A stretch of 47,328 nt of DNA from an uncultured Bacteroidales bacterium (GCA_947589325.1 CANQAM010000016.1:1-47328), one strand, 5' to 3'. Shown: positions 25,006 through 33,378, counted from the first letter of the stretch. Numbers and translations are program-made. The notes: generated by a model not told the origin, from the letters alone.

Positions 25006-25738
25006 AGGACTTTGCTTTTACCGGTAGGCGTTCCCACAGGCAGGCGGGGAGAAGCCGCCAGAAAAAAGTAAGCACAGCGTAGCGCCGGTCAATGACGATG
25101 CGCCGCCGTCGATGTTTTATCGCCGAAAATATTTTACGGGCAATCGGTTCTACGGGCATCAACATCGGGTAGCGGTGCTTTTGGTCGAGCAGGTCGGTCG
25201 CCACGAATCCCGGACGAATGTCGGTAAAAGCGATTTTCAGTTTTCTCATACGGGCGAGTTGAGCCAGCGCGTCGAGGTAGATGTTTTGAAACCCTTTCGT
25301 AGCCGAGTATGCCGCTGCCGCGCCCAATCCTTTCGTGCCGGCAATCGACGTTACGGCAGCGATGTGTCCGCGCCCTTGTCGGGCGAAGTAGCCGAATGCC
25401 GCCGTTACCATACGGGTGAAGCCGGTGGCGTTGGTCTCGACCGTGCGTATTTCGGGTGCGGGGTCGAGCTCTAAATTCTGTTTCCCGATACCCGACACAT
25501 GGAGGTAAATATCCATGCCGCCTAACGCCTCGACGAGTTGCGACAGTTTTTCCGGCGCGTTTTCGGCAGTAACGTCGATGCAGGCAGTAACTACACGGTC
25601 GGGTGCTGCGGCACGCAGCGGTTCCAGCAGCTCGGTGCGGCGACCTGCCACGCCCACGTGCCAGCCGGCAGCGATGTACAATTTTGCCACTTCCATGCCG
25701 ATGCCCGAAGTGGCTCCCATAATGACGATGCGATTCAT
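25004..25738 (-). CDS. short-chain dehydrogenase/reductase
   Basis: A 244-residue classical SDR. The nucleotide-binding GATSGIG is at 8-14, and ARG-rich AGRR at 31-34 suggests NADP preference. The active-site Ser131, Tyr144 and Lys148 lie in SIAGTKGLGAAAAYSATK. The basic C-terminus, with a hydrophobic stretch (AVLTFFWRLLPACLW), may touch the membrane. Substrate is unknown; the family covers many alcohols, sugars and fatty-acid intermediates. It is a single-gene minus-strand unit between the greA operon terminator and the 6S-like RNA promoter. Confidence 0.9.
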   Translation of the reverse strand: MNRIVIMGATSGIGMEVAKLYIAAGWHVGVAGRRTELLEPLRAAAPDRVVTACIDVTAENAPEKLSQLVEALGGMDIYLHVSGIGKQNLELDPAPEIRTVETNATGFTRMVTAAFGYFARQGRGHIAAVTSIAGTKGLGAAAAYSATKGFQNIYLDALAQLARMRKLKIAFTDIRPGFVATDLLDQKHRYPMLMPVEPIARKIFSAIKHRRRRIVIDRRYAVLTFFWRLLPACLWERLPVKAKS

Positions 25739-25761
25739 AATCGGTCGGTTATTCTGTCAAA

Positions 25762-25769
25762 CAAAAATA
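25762..25769 (-). promoter_or_regulatory. -7 box of the SDR gene
   Basis: TATTTTTG on the minus strand (25769-25762), exact consensus, 23 nt before the start codon. The -33 box is not clear. Confidence 0.5.
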
Positions 25770-25833
25770 AGATTTTTTCGTGAAAAACACACGCGCTTTT
25801 TATAAAAGCGTAATTACAAAATTAATACAATCC

Positions 25834-25864
25834 TTTTTGCCGTAAAAAAATATCGCTATATTTG
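25834..25864 (+). promoter_or_regulatory. promoter of the 6S-like RNA
   Basis: TTTT (25834-25837), 19-nt spacer, TATATTTG (25857-25864). The structured RNA begins about 5 nt downstream, while no protein start follows for 250 nt. This argues for a dedicated RNA promoter. Confidence 0.75.
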
Positions 25865-25868
25865 TGCT

Positions 25869-26062
25869 GTACTGCCGGAGGGCGGTACACTTTTTACATA
25901 GAATAGCGTTTTTGCTATTGAACTTGTATCAGAAAACTGCCAATTTTCAAACGCAACAAGGATTAATAAGCACAAAGCGCCCATGTTATAGCGTGGGTTG
26001 TGCTTGTATGTTGCGTGGGTATGGCAGTACCTCTGATACTATGAGCCAACTCACGTTTTTTT
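25869..26062 (+). ncRNA. 6S-like structured RNA (Bacteroidales-1 type candidate)
   Basis: About 194 nt with its own promoter and a possible terminator. The 5' hairpin at 25869-25888 has an 8-bp stem and GGAG loop. A small hairpin at 25902-25919 follows (AATAGC/GCTATT). The body is one long rod of nested arms: GTATCAGA/TCTGATAC (25926-25933 with 26032-26039), CTGCCA/TGGCAG (25937-25942 with 26022-26027), CGCAACA/TGTTGCG (25952-25958 with 26009-26015), AAGCACAA/TTGTGCTT (25968-25975 with 25998-26005) and CCCA/TGGG (25980-25983 with 25994-25997). Internal bubbles lie between the arms. Length, rod shape and bubbles are those of 6S RNA, which mimics an open promoter and binds RNA polymerase. Bacteroidales-1 is a described motif of this order with the same kind of promoter. 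Which one it is needs a covariance search. Confidence 0.7.
26042..26062 (+). terminator. possible terminator of the 6S-like RNA
   Basis: A short TGAG/CTCA stem (26042-26053) with CCAA loop, then CG and seven T (26056-26062). The stem is weak; the base of the RNA rod just upstream may assist. Confidence 0.5.
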
Positions 26063-26116
26063 GTGCGTGTGTTGCGGTGTGAGGCACTATTGCACAAAAC
26101 ATATAAATAATTAACA

Positions 26117-26854
26117 ATGAAAAAAATGTTCTTTTGGGCTATTGCAGCTGCTGTTGCAATGGCGTCGTGTTCCAAAAACGAGGAAGATGTATCGTTATCT
26201 AAAATGTCCTACACCTTGTATCATTCTCAAAACGAGAATATACAGGGCGTGAATGTAAGCAATCTTAATTGGTCGTCTGACAACGAGTTTGTCGCAATGA
26301 TTTCAAATGGAGTAATTGAAAGTCAATTTGTGGGAAAAACGATTGTTCGAGAATTTGATCACGGACTATCATTTAATGTAGAAGTGATACCCAAATATAG
26401 TCTTTATGAAGAGCCATGTTTGGACTTTGGCGCATCGATGGAAACGATAAGGAGCCGTTATGGTACTCCGTATATCTCTGATTTGGAATATCTAATATAC
26501 AAAAGCAGTAATGAAAATGCGCCATATTATTGGTATATGTTTGAAAACGGGAAACTGAGGTCAAGTTGTGTAATTGTCCAATTATCTGCTGCTTATCCGT
26601 TGGAAAATTTTTTATCAGAGCGATATTTAACGTTAGAAGGAGATATGAATACGAAATCTTTTGCTCATTTTTATGGAGAAATAACTGACCCCAAAGTTGA
26701 TTATGGCGTTGGCGTTACATATAATTCTTCAGTAGATGGACTCGTAGTCGTTTACTCTAATTTATCTGATTTAAATACAAAAACAAGAACGAGTATAGAT
26801 ATATCAAAACACATTGAAGATGCGCTCATAAAGTACAATATAAAGGCAGAATAG
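26117..26854 (+). CDS. AT-rich lipoprotein of unknown function
   Basis: A 245-residue lipoprotein with a clear lipobox: Cys18 in AVAMASC. The mature protein starts CSKNEED, and acidic residues soon after the lipidated Cys resemble the surface-export signals of Bacteroidota lipoproteins, so it may face outward. The mature part looks beta-rich (tyrosine, serine, asparagine) with one CLDFGASMETIRSRYGTPYI block of helix-then-loop type. No family is recognised. The gene is AT-rich compared with its neighbours, suggesting recent arrival. It lies 54 nt after the 6S-like RNA, without a promoter box of its own that I can identify, and ends before a strong terminator. Confidence 0.75.
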   Translation: MKKMFFWAIAAAVAMASCSKNEEDVSLSKMSYTLYHSQNENIQGVNVSNLNWSSDNEFVAMISNGVIESQFVGKTIVREFDHGLSFNVEVIPKYSLYEEPCLDFGASMETIRSRYGTPYISDLEYLIYKSSNENAPYYWYMFENGKLRSSCVIVQLSAAYPLENFLSERYLTLEGDMNTKSFAHFYGEITDPKVDYGVGVTYNSSVDGLVVVYSNLSDLNTKTRTSIDISKHIEDALIKYNIKAE

Positions 26855-26878
26855 GAGATGCATCATTTCATAAGAAAC

Positions 26879-26914
26879 GGGTGCGACGTTGTTTTGGCGT
26901 CGCACCCATTTCTT
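26879..26914 (+). terminator. terminator between lipoprotein gene and serS
   Basis: A 10-bp perfect stem (GGGTGCGACG at 26879-26888 with CGTCGCACCC at 26898-26907) followed by ATTTCTT. The same hairpin sits 25 nt past the serS stop on the minus strand, where GTTTCTTATG follows, so it may act in both directions. Confidence 0.8.
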
Positions 26915-26931
26915 AATAATTTCGGTAATTA

Positions 26932-28203
26932 TCAGTCGATCATATCGAAGCCCGTGTAAGGTACAAGCGCTTTCGGTATGCGTATGCCTTCGGGGGTCTG
27001 GTTGTTTTCGAGCAGAGCTGCCACGATGCGGGGCAATGCCAGTGCGCTGCCGTTGAGCGTGTGTGCCAGACGTATTTTCTTGTCGGCGCTGCGGAAACGG
27101 CATTTCAACCGGTTTGCCTGATAGCTCTCGAAATTGGAAACGGAGCTTACTTCGAGCCACCGTTTTTGAGCGGCGGAGAACACCTCGAAGTCGAACGTTA
27201 TGGCGGAGGTGAAACTCATGTCGCCGCCGCACAGGCGCAAGATGCGCCACGGCAGTTCGAGTTTTTCGACCAACGTCTGCACGTAGTTCACCATTTCGGT
27301 AAGCGACTCGTAAGAGCGGTCGGGGTGTTGTATTTGCACGATTTCCACTTTGTCGAACTGGTGCAGGCGGTTGAGTCCGCGCACGTCTTTGCCGTAAGAG
27401 CCAGCCTCGCGGCGGAAGCAAGCCGAGTATGCCGTGTTGCGGATAGGCAGCTGCGACTCGTCGAGTATCACGTCGCGGTAAAGGTTGGTAACCGGCACTT
27501 CGGCGGTGGGTATCAGGTAGAGGTCGTCTTCGTTGCAGTGGTACATCTGCCCCTCTTTGTCGGGGAGTTGTCCCGTGCCGTAACCCGATGCGGCGTTTAC
27601 CACATACGGTGGCTCCACTTCGAGGTAGCCGGCTTCGCGGGCGTTATCGAGGAAGAACCCGATGAGGGCGCGTTGCAGGCGGGCGCCTTTGCCTTTATAG
27701 ACGGGGAATCCTGCGCCGGTGATTTTCACACCCAACTCGAAGTCGATGATGTCGTATTTCCGAGCTAGCTCCCAGTGCGGCAGGGCGTCGGTTGGCAGGT
27801 CGGGTACTTTTCCGCCCGTGCGTTCCACCAGATTATCTTCGGCGGTGCGGCCTTCGGGCACCATATCGCACGGCGTGTTCGGCACGGAGAGCAGTATTTC
27901 GGTAATCTCCGATTCGGCGGAGGTCATGGCGTCTTCGAGCTTTTTGTTCGCCTCTTTCATGTCGGCGACTTTCTGTTTCACCGCTTCGGCTTCGGAGGGT
28001 TTGCCCTCTTTCATCAGTTTTCCTATCTGGGCAGCCAAACCTTTCAGTTCCGACAGGTTTGCGTCGAGTTCGGCTTGCGATGAGCGGCGCACCTTGTCGA
28101 GGTCTAAAACTTTGGTAATCGCTTCCCGTGCGTCGAAATGTTTTTTTGCCAACTTCCGAATAATTTCTTCGGGGTTTTCTTTAATGGCGGCAAGTGTCAG
28201 CAT
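26932..28203 (-). CDS. serS: seryl-tRNA synthetase
   Basis: A 423-residue class II synthetase that charges tRNA-Ser and tRNA-Sec. The N-terminal coiled-coil arm (about 30-100, heptad-rich with KQKVADMKEANKKLEDAM) grips the long variable arm. The catalytic core has the PTAEVPVTNLYRD loop, motif 2 FRREAGSYGKDVRG and motif 3 NGSALALPRIVAALLENNQ with its class II Arg. Length and ends match the family. It is the last gene on the minus strand before a bidirectional terminator, 41 nt after yqeY, probably at the end of the division/cell-wall transcript. Confidence 0.97.
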   Translation of the reverse strand: MLTLAAIKENPEEIIRKLAKKHFDAREAITKVLDLDKVRRSSQAELDANLSELKGLAAQIGKLMKEGKPSEAEAVKQKVADMKEANKKLEDAMTSAESEITEILLSVPNTPCDMVPEGRTAEDNLVERTGGKVPDLPTDALPHWELARKYDIIDFELGVKITGAGFPVYKGKGARLQRALIGFFLDNAREAGYLEVEPPYVVNAASGYGTGQLPDKEGQMYHCNEDDLYLIPTAEVPVTNLYRDVILDESQLPIRNTAYSACFRREAGSYGKDVRGLNRLHQFDKVEIVQIQHPDRSYESLTEMVNYVQTLVEKLELPWRILRLCGGDMSFTSAITFDFEVFSAAQKRWLEVSSVSNFESYQANRLKCRFRSADKKIRLAHTLNGSALALPRIVAALLENNQTPEGIRIPKALVPYTGFDMID

Positions 28204-28244
28204 AATTTATCTGTCTTAAATGAACAATCTTTTTCGTTTCTTTT

Positions 28245-28694
28245 TCAAGCCAGCAAGGCTTTTACTTTTTCCGAAATGGCTTTTCCGTCGGCTTTACCGG
28301 CTAATTTTTTCGAGGCGATGCCCATTACCTTGCCCATCTCCTTTATCGAAGCGGCGCCCGTTTCGGCGATGATAGCCTTGATGGCGGCTTCCAGTTCGGC
28401 ATCGCTCAGGGGTTTCGGCAGGTACGATTCGATGACGGCGGCTTCTGCCAACTCCGGTTCGGCAAGGTCGGGACGGTTTTGCTCGGAATAGATTTGTGCG
28501 CTTTCCCGACGCTGTTTCGCCATTTTCACCAAGATTTTCATGGCGGTGTCGTCAGACAATTCGCCGTCGGCGCCTTTGGCGGTTTTTGCTTCGATAAACT
28601 CTTTTTTGATGCCGCGCAAGGCTTCGAGGCGCTGTTTGTCGCGAGCCAGCATGGCGGCTTTGATGTCGTTGCTGATTTGGTCAAATAAATTCAT
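28245..28694 (-). CDS. GatB/YqeY domain-containing protein
   Basis: A 149-residue helical protein of the YqeY family, related to the tail domain of the amidotransferase subunit GatB. Features are EALRGIKKEFIEAKTA and ESYLPKPLSDAELE in the middle, and the C-terminal MGKVMGIASKKLAGKADGK. GatB tail domains bind tRNA; the role of free YqeY proteins is not settled. It is placed between ftsZ (48 nt upstream) and serS (41 nt downstream), a synteny seen in other Bacteroidales. Confidence 0.92.
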   Translation of the reverse strand: MNLFDQISNDIKAAMLARDKQRLEALRGIKKEFIEAKTAKGADGELSDDTAMKILVKMAKQRRESAQIYSEQNRPDLAEPELAEAAVIESYLPKPLSDAELEAAIKAIIAETGAASIKEMGKVMGIASKKLAGKADGKAISEKVKALLA

Positions 28695-28742
28695 CTTTTT
28701 ACCTTTTTTATTTTGTTTCTATTTTTTTTCGCGTTTGTCGGA

Positions 28743-29936
28743 CTATTCGGCGAATCGGATAGTGCCGTTGTTGTTATAGGTTTCTTCTTTTTCGGTTTCG
28801 GCTTCGGCTTCGGCGGCACTCATGTTCGCCAGCTGTTTCAAGAAATCCGACGGACGTTTGTAAGCCGGCGTGCGGTCTAATTTGTCGAGTATCGCGTTGT
28901 TGTCCATCTGGGCGATGGAAAGAATGGCATACGCATTTTCCTTCGGATAGGCGTCGGTCATGTCGATGCTGCCCGTGCCGAAGCCTGCGGCCAAAATCGT
29001 AACCTTCACTTTGTCGTCGAGCGAGTCGTCGATAGTAATGCCCGAGATGGTCTTTACACCGTCGAATTTCGCCATAAATTCGTTCAGCTCCTTGAACTCG
29101 TCCATAATCACTTGATTGTCGGATTTGGAACTCAGATAAAGATTCATCAGTATCCGTTTGGCGTTATAGAGATTATCCGCTGCCAACAGGGGCGAGCGTA
29201 TGGCGTCTTCTATGGCTTTGGTGATGCGGTGTTCGCCCTCTCCGTATCCGCTGCTCATTACGGCGACGCCCCCGTCTTTGAGTGTCGTCCGTACATCGCG
29301 GAAGTCGAGGTTTATATGCCCTTCGATCGTTATCAATTCGGCGATGCTCTTGGCGGCGACCGTCAATGTTTCATCGGCTTTTTGAAAGGCATTCAGCCAC
29401 GTCAGGTCGGGAAATACTTTTCGCAGGTTTTCGTTGTTGATGACCAACAGGGCATCGACATTTTTCCGGAGTTCTTCCACACCCGCCAATGCCTGTTTTA
29501 TTTTGTATTCGGCTTCAAAGGCGAAAGGTATGGTAACGACCCCTATTGTCAGTACGCCCATGCTTTTGGCTTCTCTTGCCACGATAGGCGAGGCGCCCGT
29601 ACCGGTGCCGCCACCCATGCCGGCGGTGATGAACACCATGTCGGTGTCCTCGAATTGCGCCCGTATGGCATCGACGCTTTCCTCTGCCAGTTTGCGGGCT
29701 ACTTCGGGTTCTCCGCCTGCCCCGTAACCGTCTTTGCCGAGCAGCAGCGTGGGAATTTCCGATTTCTTCATCGCCTGTTTGTCGGTATTGCAAAGGAGAT
29801 AGAAAACATCTTTGATGCCGGTGCGGTACATATTTTTGACGGCATTTCCGCCGCCGCCGCCCACGCCTACCACCTTGATGATGGCGGGCAGCTCCTCGTG
29901 GTTTTCTACGACGAATTGGGGTTTATCTGTTTCCAT
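28743..29936 (-). CDS. ftsZ: cell division protein FtsZ
   Basis: A tubulin-like GTPase of 397 residues that forms the division ring. It has the nucleotide-binding VGVGGGGGNAV near 23-33, the tubulin signature MGGGTGTGASP at 107-117, and the T7 catalytic loop NLDFRDV. The C-terminus is short: TPAYKR followed by an acidic stretch and GTIRFAE, without a clear canonical DIPxFLR tail peptide. The frame opens at TTG 29972, with an ATG at 29966 overlapping ftsA. I prefer ATG 29936 (METDKPQ), which gives the usual short N-terminus and a 16-nt gap after ftsA. Start choice is uncertain by ten codons. Confidence 0.97.
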   Translation of the reverse strand: METDKPQFVVENHEELPAIIKVVGVGGGGGNAVKNMYRTGIKDVFYLLCNTDKQAMKKSEIPTLLLGKDGYGAGGEPEVARKLAEESVDAIRAQFEDTDMVFITAGMGGGTGTGASPIVAREAKSMGVLTIGVVTIPFAFEAEYKIKQALAGVEELRKNVDALLVINNENLRKVFPDLTWLNAFQKADETLTVAAKSIAELITIEGHINLDFRDVRTTLKDGGVAVMSSGYGEGEHRITKAIEDAIRSPLLAADNLYNAKRILMNLYLSSKSDNQVIMDEFKELNEFMAKFDGVKTISGITIDDSLDDKVKVTILAAGFGTGSIDMTDAYPKENAYAILSIAQMDNNAILDKLDRTPAYKRPSDFLKQLANMSAAEAEAETEKEETYNNNGTIRFAE

Positions 29937-29952
29937 AGTATAAGTCTCTAAA

Positions 29953-31266
29953 TTATTCTTCTCCATCGACAAAAACCTTTAACTTATCAAATAGACCGCT
30001 CCATTGCCCTCCTTTGTTTTGCTGATTCTCTTTGGGTTTGGCAGATTGGGAAGGGGTCGGTTCTTTTTTGTCCGACACTTCCGGCGTTTCCGCTGCCGGA
30101 GCTTCTGCTGCGACCGGATTTTCGGGTGCGGCGCAAACCTCTTTTCCCGACAAAAGCAGTCCGATGACGGCGGCGCAGGCGATGCCGTTGATATTTTGAG
30201 CTTTGCCGAGTGATGCTCCTATCAGCGTTCCCCGACAAACGTCGAGTTTTGTTTCTCTGAACAGACACTCTTTCAGCCCTTTGAGTTGAGCCGTTCCGCC
30301 AACCAGCGTGATACCGTTTCCCATAAAATTCTTGTATCGCGATTCGTTGAGCTGGTGGTTTACATTGCCTACGATTTCTTCGAGGCGGGAAGTGATGACG
30401 TTTTTCAAATCTTCCGGCTTGATGTCGATGATGTAGCCTTGCCGCAGCCATTCTTCCGGCAGGGAGAGTTCGTTTTCCTTTTCCGGAGCGAAAGCGCATT
30501 TCAGCGCTTCGGCTTCCTTTTCGGTAATGTGCAGGTCGCCGATGTCGCGGGTGATGTTGTTACCGCCCAGCGGTATCGTTACCAAATAGGCCAAATACCC
30601 GTCCTTGAACAAAGCGAGCGTCGTGGTTTCAGCGCCGCAGTCGAGCAAGACGCACCCTTGTCGTTCTTCGCCCGACAGCACGGCTGCTGCTGTGGCGTTT
30701 GCGGTCGTGATGTACCCTGCCACCTCTATTTTTGCCTGTTCGAATACTTTTTCGAGATTGCGTTTGTGTTGTTCGTTGCCGACGATAAGGTGGTAGGAGA
30801 TACAGATTTCTGAGCCGTACTCACCGCACGGAGAGGTGGAAATGCGGTCATCGACACGGCATTCGCCCGCAATGGCATCGAATACCGCCAAATTGTTGCT
30901 TACCGTGTTGTTGCGAGCTTCCGTTTCCATCTCTGCCAGCAGGTTTTCGGTAATCGGAATGTCCGGTGAAATGGTGCGGGACAGCGGAAATTCGACGGAG
31001 CGTATCGACTGCCCGCCCACCCCTACATACACTTGGGAGATTTTGCTCGGAGAAATGCGGTTTTCGAGCCGGCGTTTGAGATGCACCACTTTATGTACCG
31101 TGTCGGGCACGTTGATTACCCGTCCGCGTTTGATGCACCCGGCACTCTTTTCCATTTCTATGGCATCGACGACGAATTTTCCGTCGTCTTCGCGATGCCC
31201 TGCCGCCCCCACGATATGAGACGACCCCAAGTCAAAAGCCACAATGTAATTCTTTCCTTCCTGCAT
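29953..31266 (-). CDS. ftsA: cell division protein FtsA
   Basis: A 437-residue actin-like ATPase that tethers FtsZ to the membrane and helps recruit later division proteins. It has the phosphate-1 loop AFDLGSSHI at 10-18, the IC subdomain following it, phosphate-2 LLDCGAETT, and the adenosine motif TLVGGTAQLKGL. A linker of about 40 residues rich in P, A, E and K precedes an amphipathic C-terminal helix (GGQWSGLFDKLKVFV), the membrane-targeting tail. The gap to ftsQ is 10 nt. The order ftsQ-ftsA-ftsZ is the common bacterial one. Confidence 0.97.
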   Translation of the reverse strand: MQEGKNYIVAFDLGSSHIVGAAGHREDDGKFVVDAIEMEKSAGCIKRGRVINVPDTVHKVVHLKRRLENRISPSKISQVYVGVGGQSIRSVEFPLSRTISPDIPITENLLAEMETEARNNTVSNNLAVFDAIAGECRVDDRISTSPCGEYGSEICISYHLIVGNEQHKRNLEKVFEQAKIEVAGYITTANATAAAVLSGEERQGCVLLDCGAETTTLALFKDGYLAYLVTIPLGGNNITRDIGDLHITEKEAEALKCAFAPEKENELSLPEEWLRQGYIIDIKPEDLKNVITSRLEEIVGNVNHQLNESRYKNFMGNGITLVGGTAQLKGLKECLFRETKLDVCRGTLIGASLGKAQNINGIACAAVIGLLLSGKEVCAAPENPVAAEAPAAETPEVSDKKEPTPSQSAKPKENQQNKGGQWSGLFDKLKVFVDGEE

Positions 31267-31276
31267 AGCTCTCTTT

Positions 31277-32005
31277 TTATCGCCGTGTAGCCACCACCTG
31301 ATTTTTATATTTCAGATTGATGGTTTTATATTTGTTCCAACCGCATACCGATAATGCTTGTTCGTAAAAACAACGCAAGTTATCGAGTTTTTCTTTATAA
31401 TCGGATATTTTTCCCAACAAAATTCGATGTTCTCCCACGCGGGGTATCAATTCCACCTCTCCTTTGGCGCTCACGCAGATTTGTTCTATCTGAGCCCGCC
31501 AAAAGTCATTTTTTTGCAGAAAAAGGGCGAACGGATAAAGCTCCTCACACGCAAACGACGATGTAATGCTGCCCGTTGCCACCGGCACATGTACCGCTAC
31601 GGGGAGCATATCCGGAATCGTCTTTCCGTGTTCATCGACAAAATAGGTGCCGTCGGTTCCGAATACCCGCAGTATGGGCACGCATTGTGCTACATCTACG
31701 CGCAAGAGTCCCGAAGGTGTTTTGTAGCATTCGACTTCGGCGATGAGCCGGTTTCTGTGCAAAAACGATTCTATCGTATCTGCATCGGTTTGCGACAGCC
31801 GCATGCCGTATTTCAGCGGAATGTGTTTCTGAATGGACTTGCTTATCTCTGCCGAGGTGAGGTACTGCACCCGCGCACTGTCGGTAACGACCACACGCAG
31901 ACCGGCATATTCGCGCCGGTGCGCTTGGGTCGCACTCCAAATGCCCGCGCCTATCAGGTAGAGCGAGAAAACGGCAGCCGATATGTAGATGAACAGTTTT
32001 TTCAT
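31277..32005 (-). CDS. ftsQ: cell division protein FtsQ
   Basis: A 242-residue bitopic membrane protein: short cytoplasmic N-terminus, one membrane segment at about 5-23, then a periplasmic POTRA-like domain (about 35-105, with LTSAEISKSIQK and NRLIAEVECYKTPSGLLRV) and the FtsQ beta domain (to about 235). It links early and late divisome parts. Start ATG overlaps the murC stop by 4 nt. Sequence similarity within FtsQ is low, so the call rests on topology, domains and gene position between murC and ftsA. Confidence 0.92.
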   Translation of the reverse strand: MKKLFIYISAAVFSLYLIGAGIWSATQAHRREYAGLRVVVTDSARVQYLTSAEISKSIQKHIPLKYGMRLSQTDADTIESFLHRNRLIAEVECYKTPSGLLRVDVAQCVPILRVFGTDGTYFVDEHGKTIPDMLPVAVHVPVATGSITSSFACEELYPFALFLQKNDFWRAQIEQICVSAKGEVELIPRVGEHRILLGKISDYKEKLDNLRCFYEQALSVCGWNKYKTINLKYKNQVVATRR

Positions 32006-33378
32006 GAACGGGTTATGATGTCGCGTATCTCCGGCAGCAGCAGATTTACATCGCCTGCTCCCAAGGTTATCAGGACTTCAAAGGTACGTCCTTTTATTCG
32101 TTCCAGCAATTTTTCTTTCGGGCAAAGTTCTTTCTTTTTGCATTTTACTTTGTCGAAGATGATTTGCGAGGATACGCCGGGTATGGGAAGTTCCCGTGCC
32201 GGATATATGTCGAGCAGTATCAGCTCGTCTGCCAATGAAAGGGCTGCGGCGAATTCGTCGCAGAAATCGCGGGTGCGGGAGTAGAGGTGCGGCTGGAATA
32301 TCACCGATATTTTTTTGTCGGGGTACAACGCCCGTACCGACGACAGGCTCGCTTTTATCTCGTCGGGGTGATGGGCATAGTCGTCGATGAGTATTTTTTC
32401 ACCGCGCAGCCAGTAATCGAATCGGCGTTGTGCTCCCGCAAAACTCTTCATGGCGCGCCGTATTTCATCGGGCTGTGCGCCGTTGATCAGGGCGATAGCC
32501 ATAGCCGCCACGCCGTTTTCGATGTTGATGCGCACCGGTACGCCGAGTTCTATATCGGGAATGACCCCGTTCGGGGTTACGAAGTCGAAACAGATGCGGC
32601 CGTCGCCCGTCCGGATATGGTCGGCATGGAAGTCGCCGCCCTCATCGAGCGAGTAGCTGTACAGCCGCACCCCCTCTGCCAAGTCGGGTTGCAGGGGCAG
32701 GCCTTTTTTCATCAGCAGCACGCCGTCGGGACGAATCAGAGAGGTGAAGTGGCGGAAACTTTCGAGGTAGGCTTCGTGTGTTCCGTAGATGTCGAGATGG
32801 TCGGCATCTACGGCGGTGATGACAGCCATATAGGGGCGCAGCTGGTGGAACGAGCGGTCGTATTCGTCGGCTTCGATAACCACCAAATCGCTTTTGTCGG
32901 AGAGTATCAGGTTGCTGTCGTAGTTTTTCAGTATGCCGCCGAGAAATGCGCTGCACCCTATCGACGATTGCGCCAGTATGTGCGCCGCCATGCTCGATGT
33001 CGTCGTCTTTCCGTGCGTGCCGGCGAAACACAGTCCGCGACCGGCGCGGGTTATCAGACCAAGCACCTCTGCCCGTTTGGCTATGTCGAAACCGTGTGTG
33101 CGGAAATAGACAAGCCCCCGGTGCGTCTGCGGAACGGCAGGCGTATAAACCACTAACGTTTTTTCGGCGTCGCGGAAGTCGGTCGGTATCAATTCGGGAT
33201 TTTCGTCGTAAAACAGCTGCGCTCCTTCATGGGAAAGGGCGTTGGTCAAAGCCGAAGCGGTTTTGTCGTAGCCTCCGACGGAATAGCCTTTGGCTAAGAA
33301 ATAACGAACAAGCGCGCTCATGCCGATGCCGCCGGCACCGACGAAGTAAATGGCGTTGTATTCGGTTATGGGTTTCAT
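32002..33378 (-). CDS. murC: UDP-N-acetylmuramate--L-alanine ligase
   Basis: A 458-residue Mur ligase adding the first amino acid, L-Ala, to UDP-MurNAc. The N-terminal Rossmann loop FVGAGGIGMSALVRYF binds the UDP-sugar. The ATP loop GTHGKTTTSSM is near 118-128, and the central EADEYDRSFHQL block follows. The C-terminal domain has DYAHHPDEIKASL. It overlaps murG by 4 nt upstream and ftsQ by 4 nt downstream, a tightly coupled operon. Confidence 0.98.
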   Translation of the reverse strand: MKPITEYNAIYFVGAGGIGMSALVRYFLAKGYSVGGYDKTASALTNALSHEGAQLFYDENPELIPTDFRDAEKTLVVYTPAVPQTHRGLVYFRTHGFDIAKRAEVLGLITRAGRGLCFAGTHGKTTTSSMAAHILAQSSIGCSAFLGGILKNYDSNLILSDKSDLVVIEADEYDRSFHQLRPYMAVITAVDADHLDIYGTHEAYLESFRHFTSLIRPDGVLLMKKGLPLQPDLAEGVRLYSYSLDEGGDFHADHIRTGDGRICFDFVTPNGVIPDIELGVPVRINIENGVAAMAIALINGAQPDEIRRAMKSFAGAQRRFDYWLRGEKILIDDYAHHPDEIKASLSSVRALYPDKKISVIFQPHLYSRTRDFCDEFAAALSLADELILLDIYPARELPIPGVSSQIIFDKVKCKKKELCPKEKLLERIKGRTFEVLITLGAGDVNLLLPEIRDIITRS

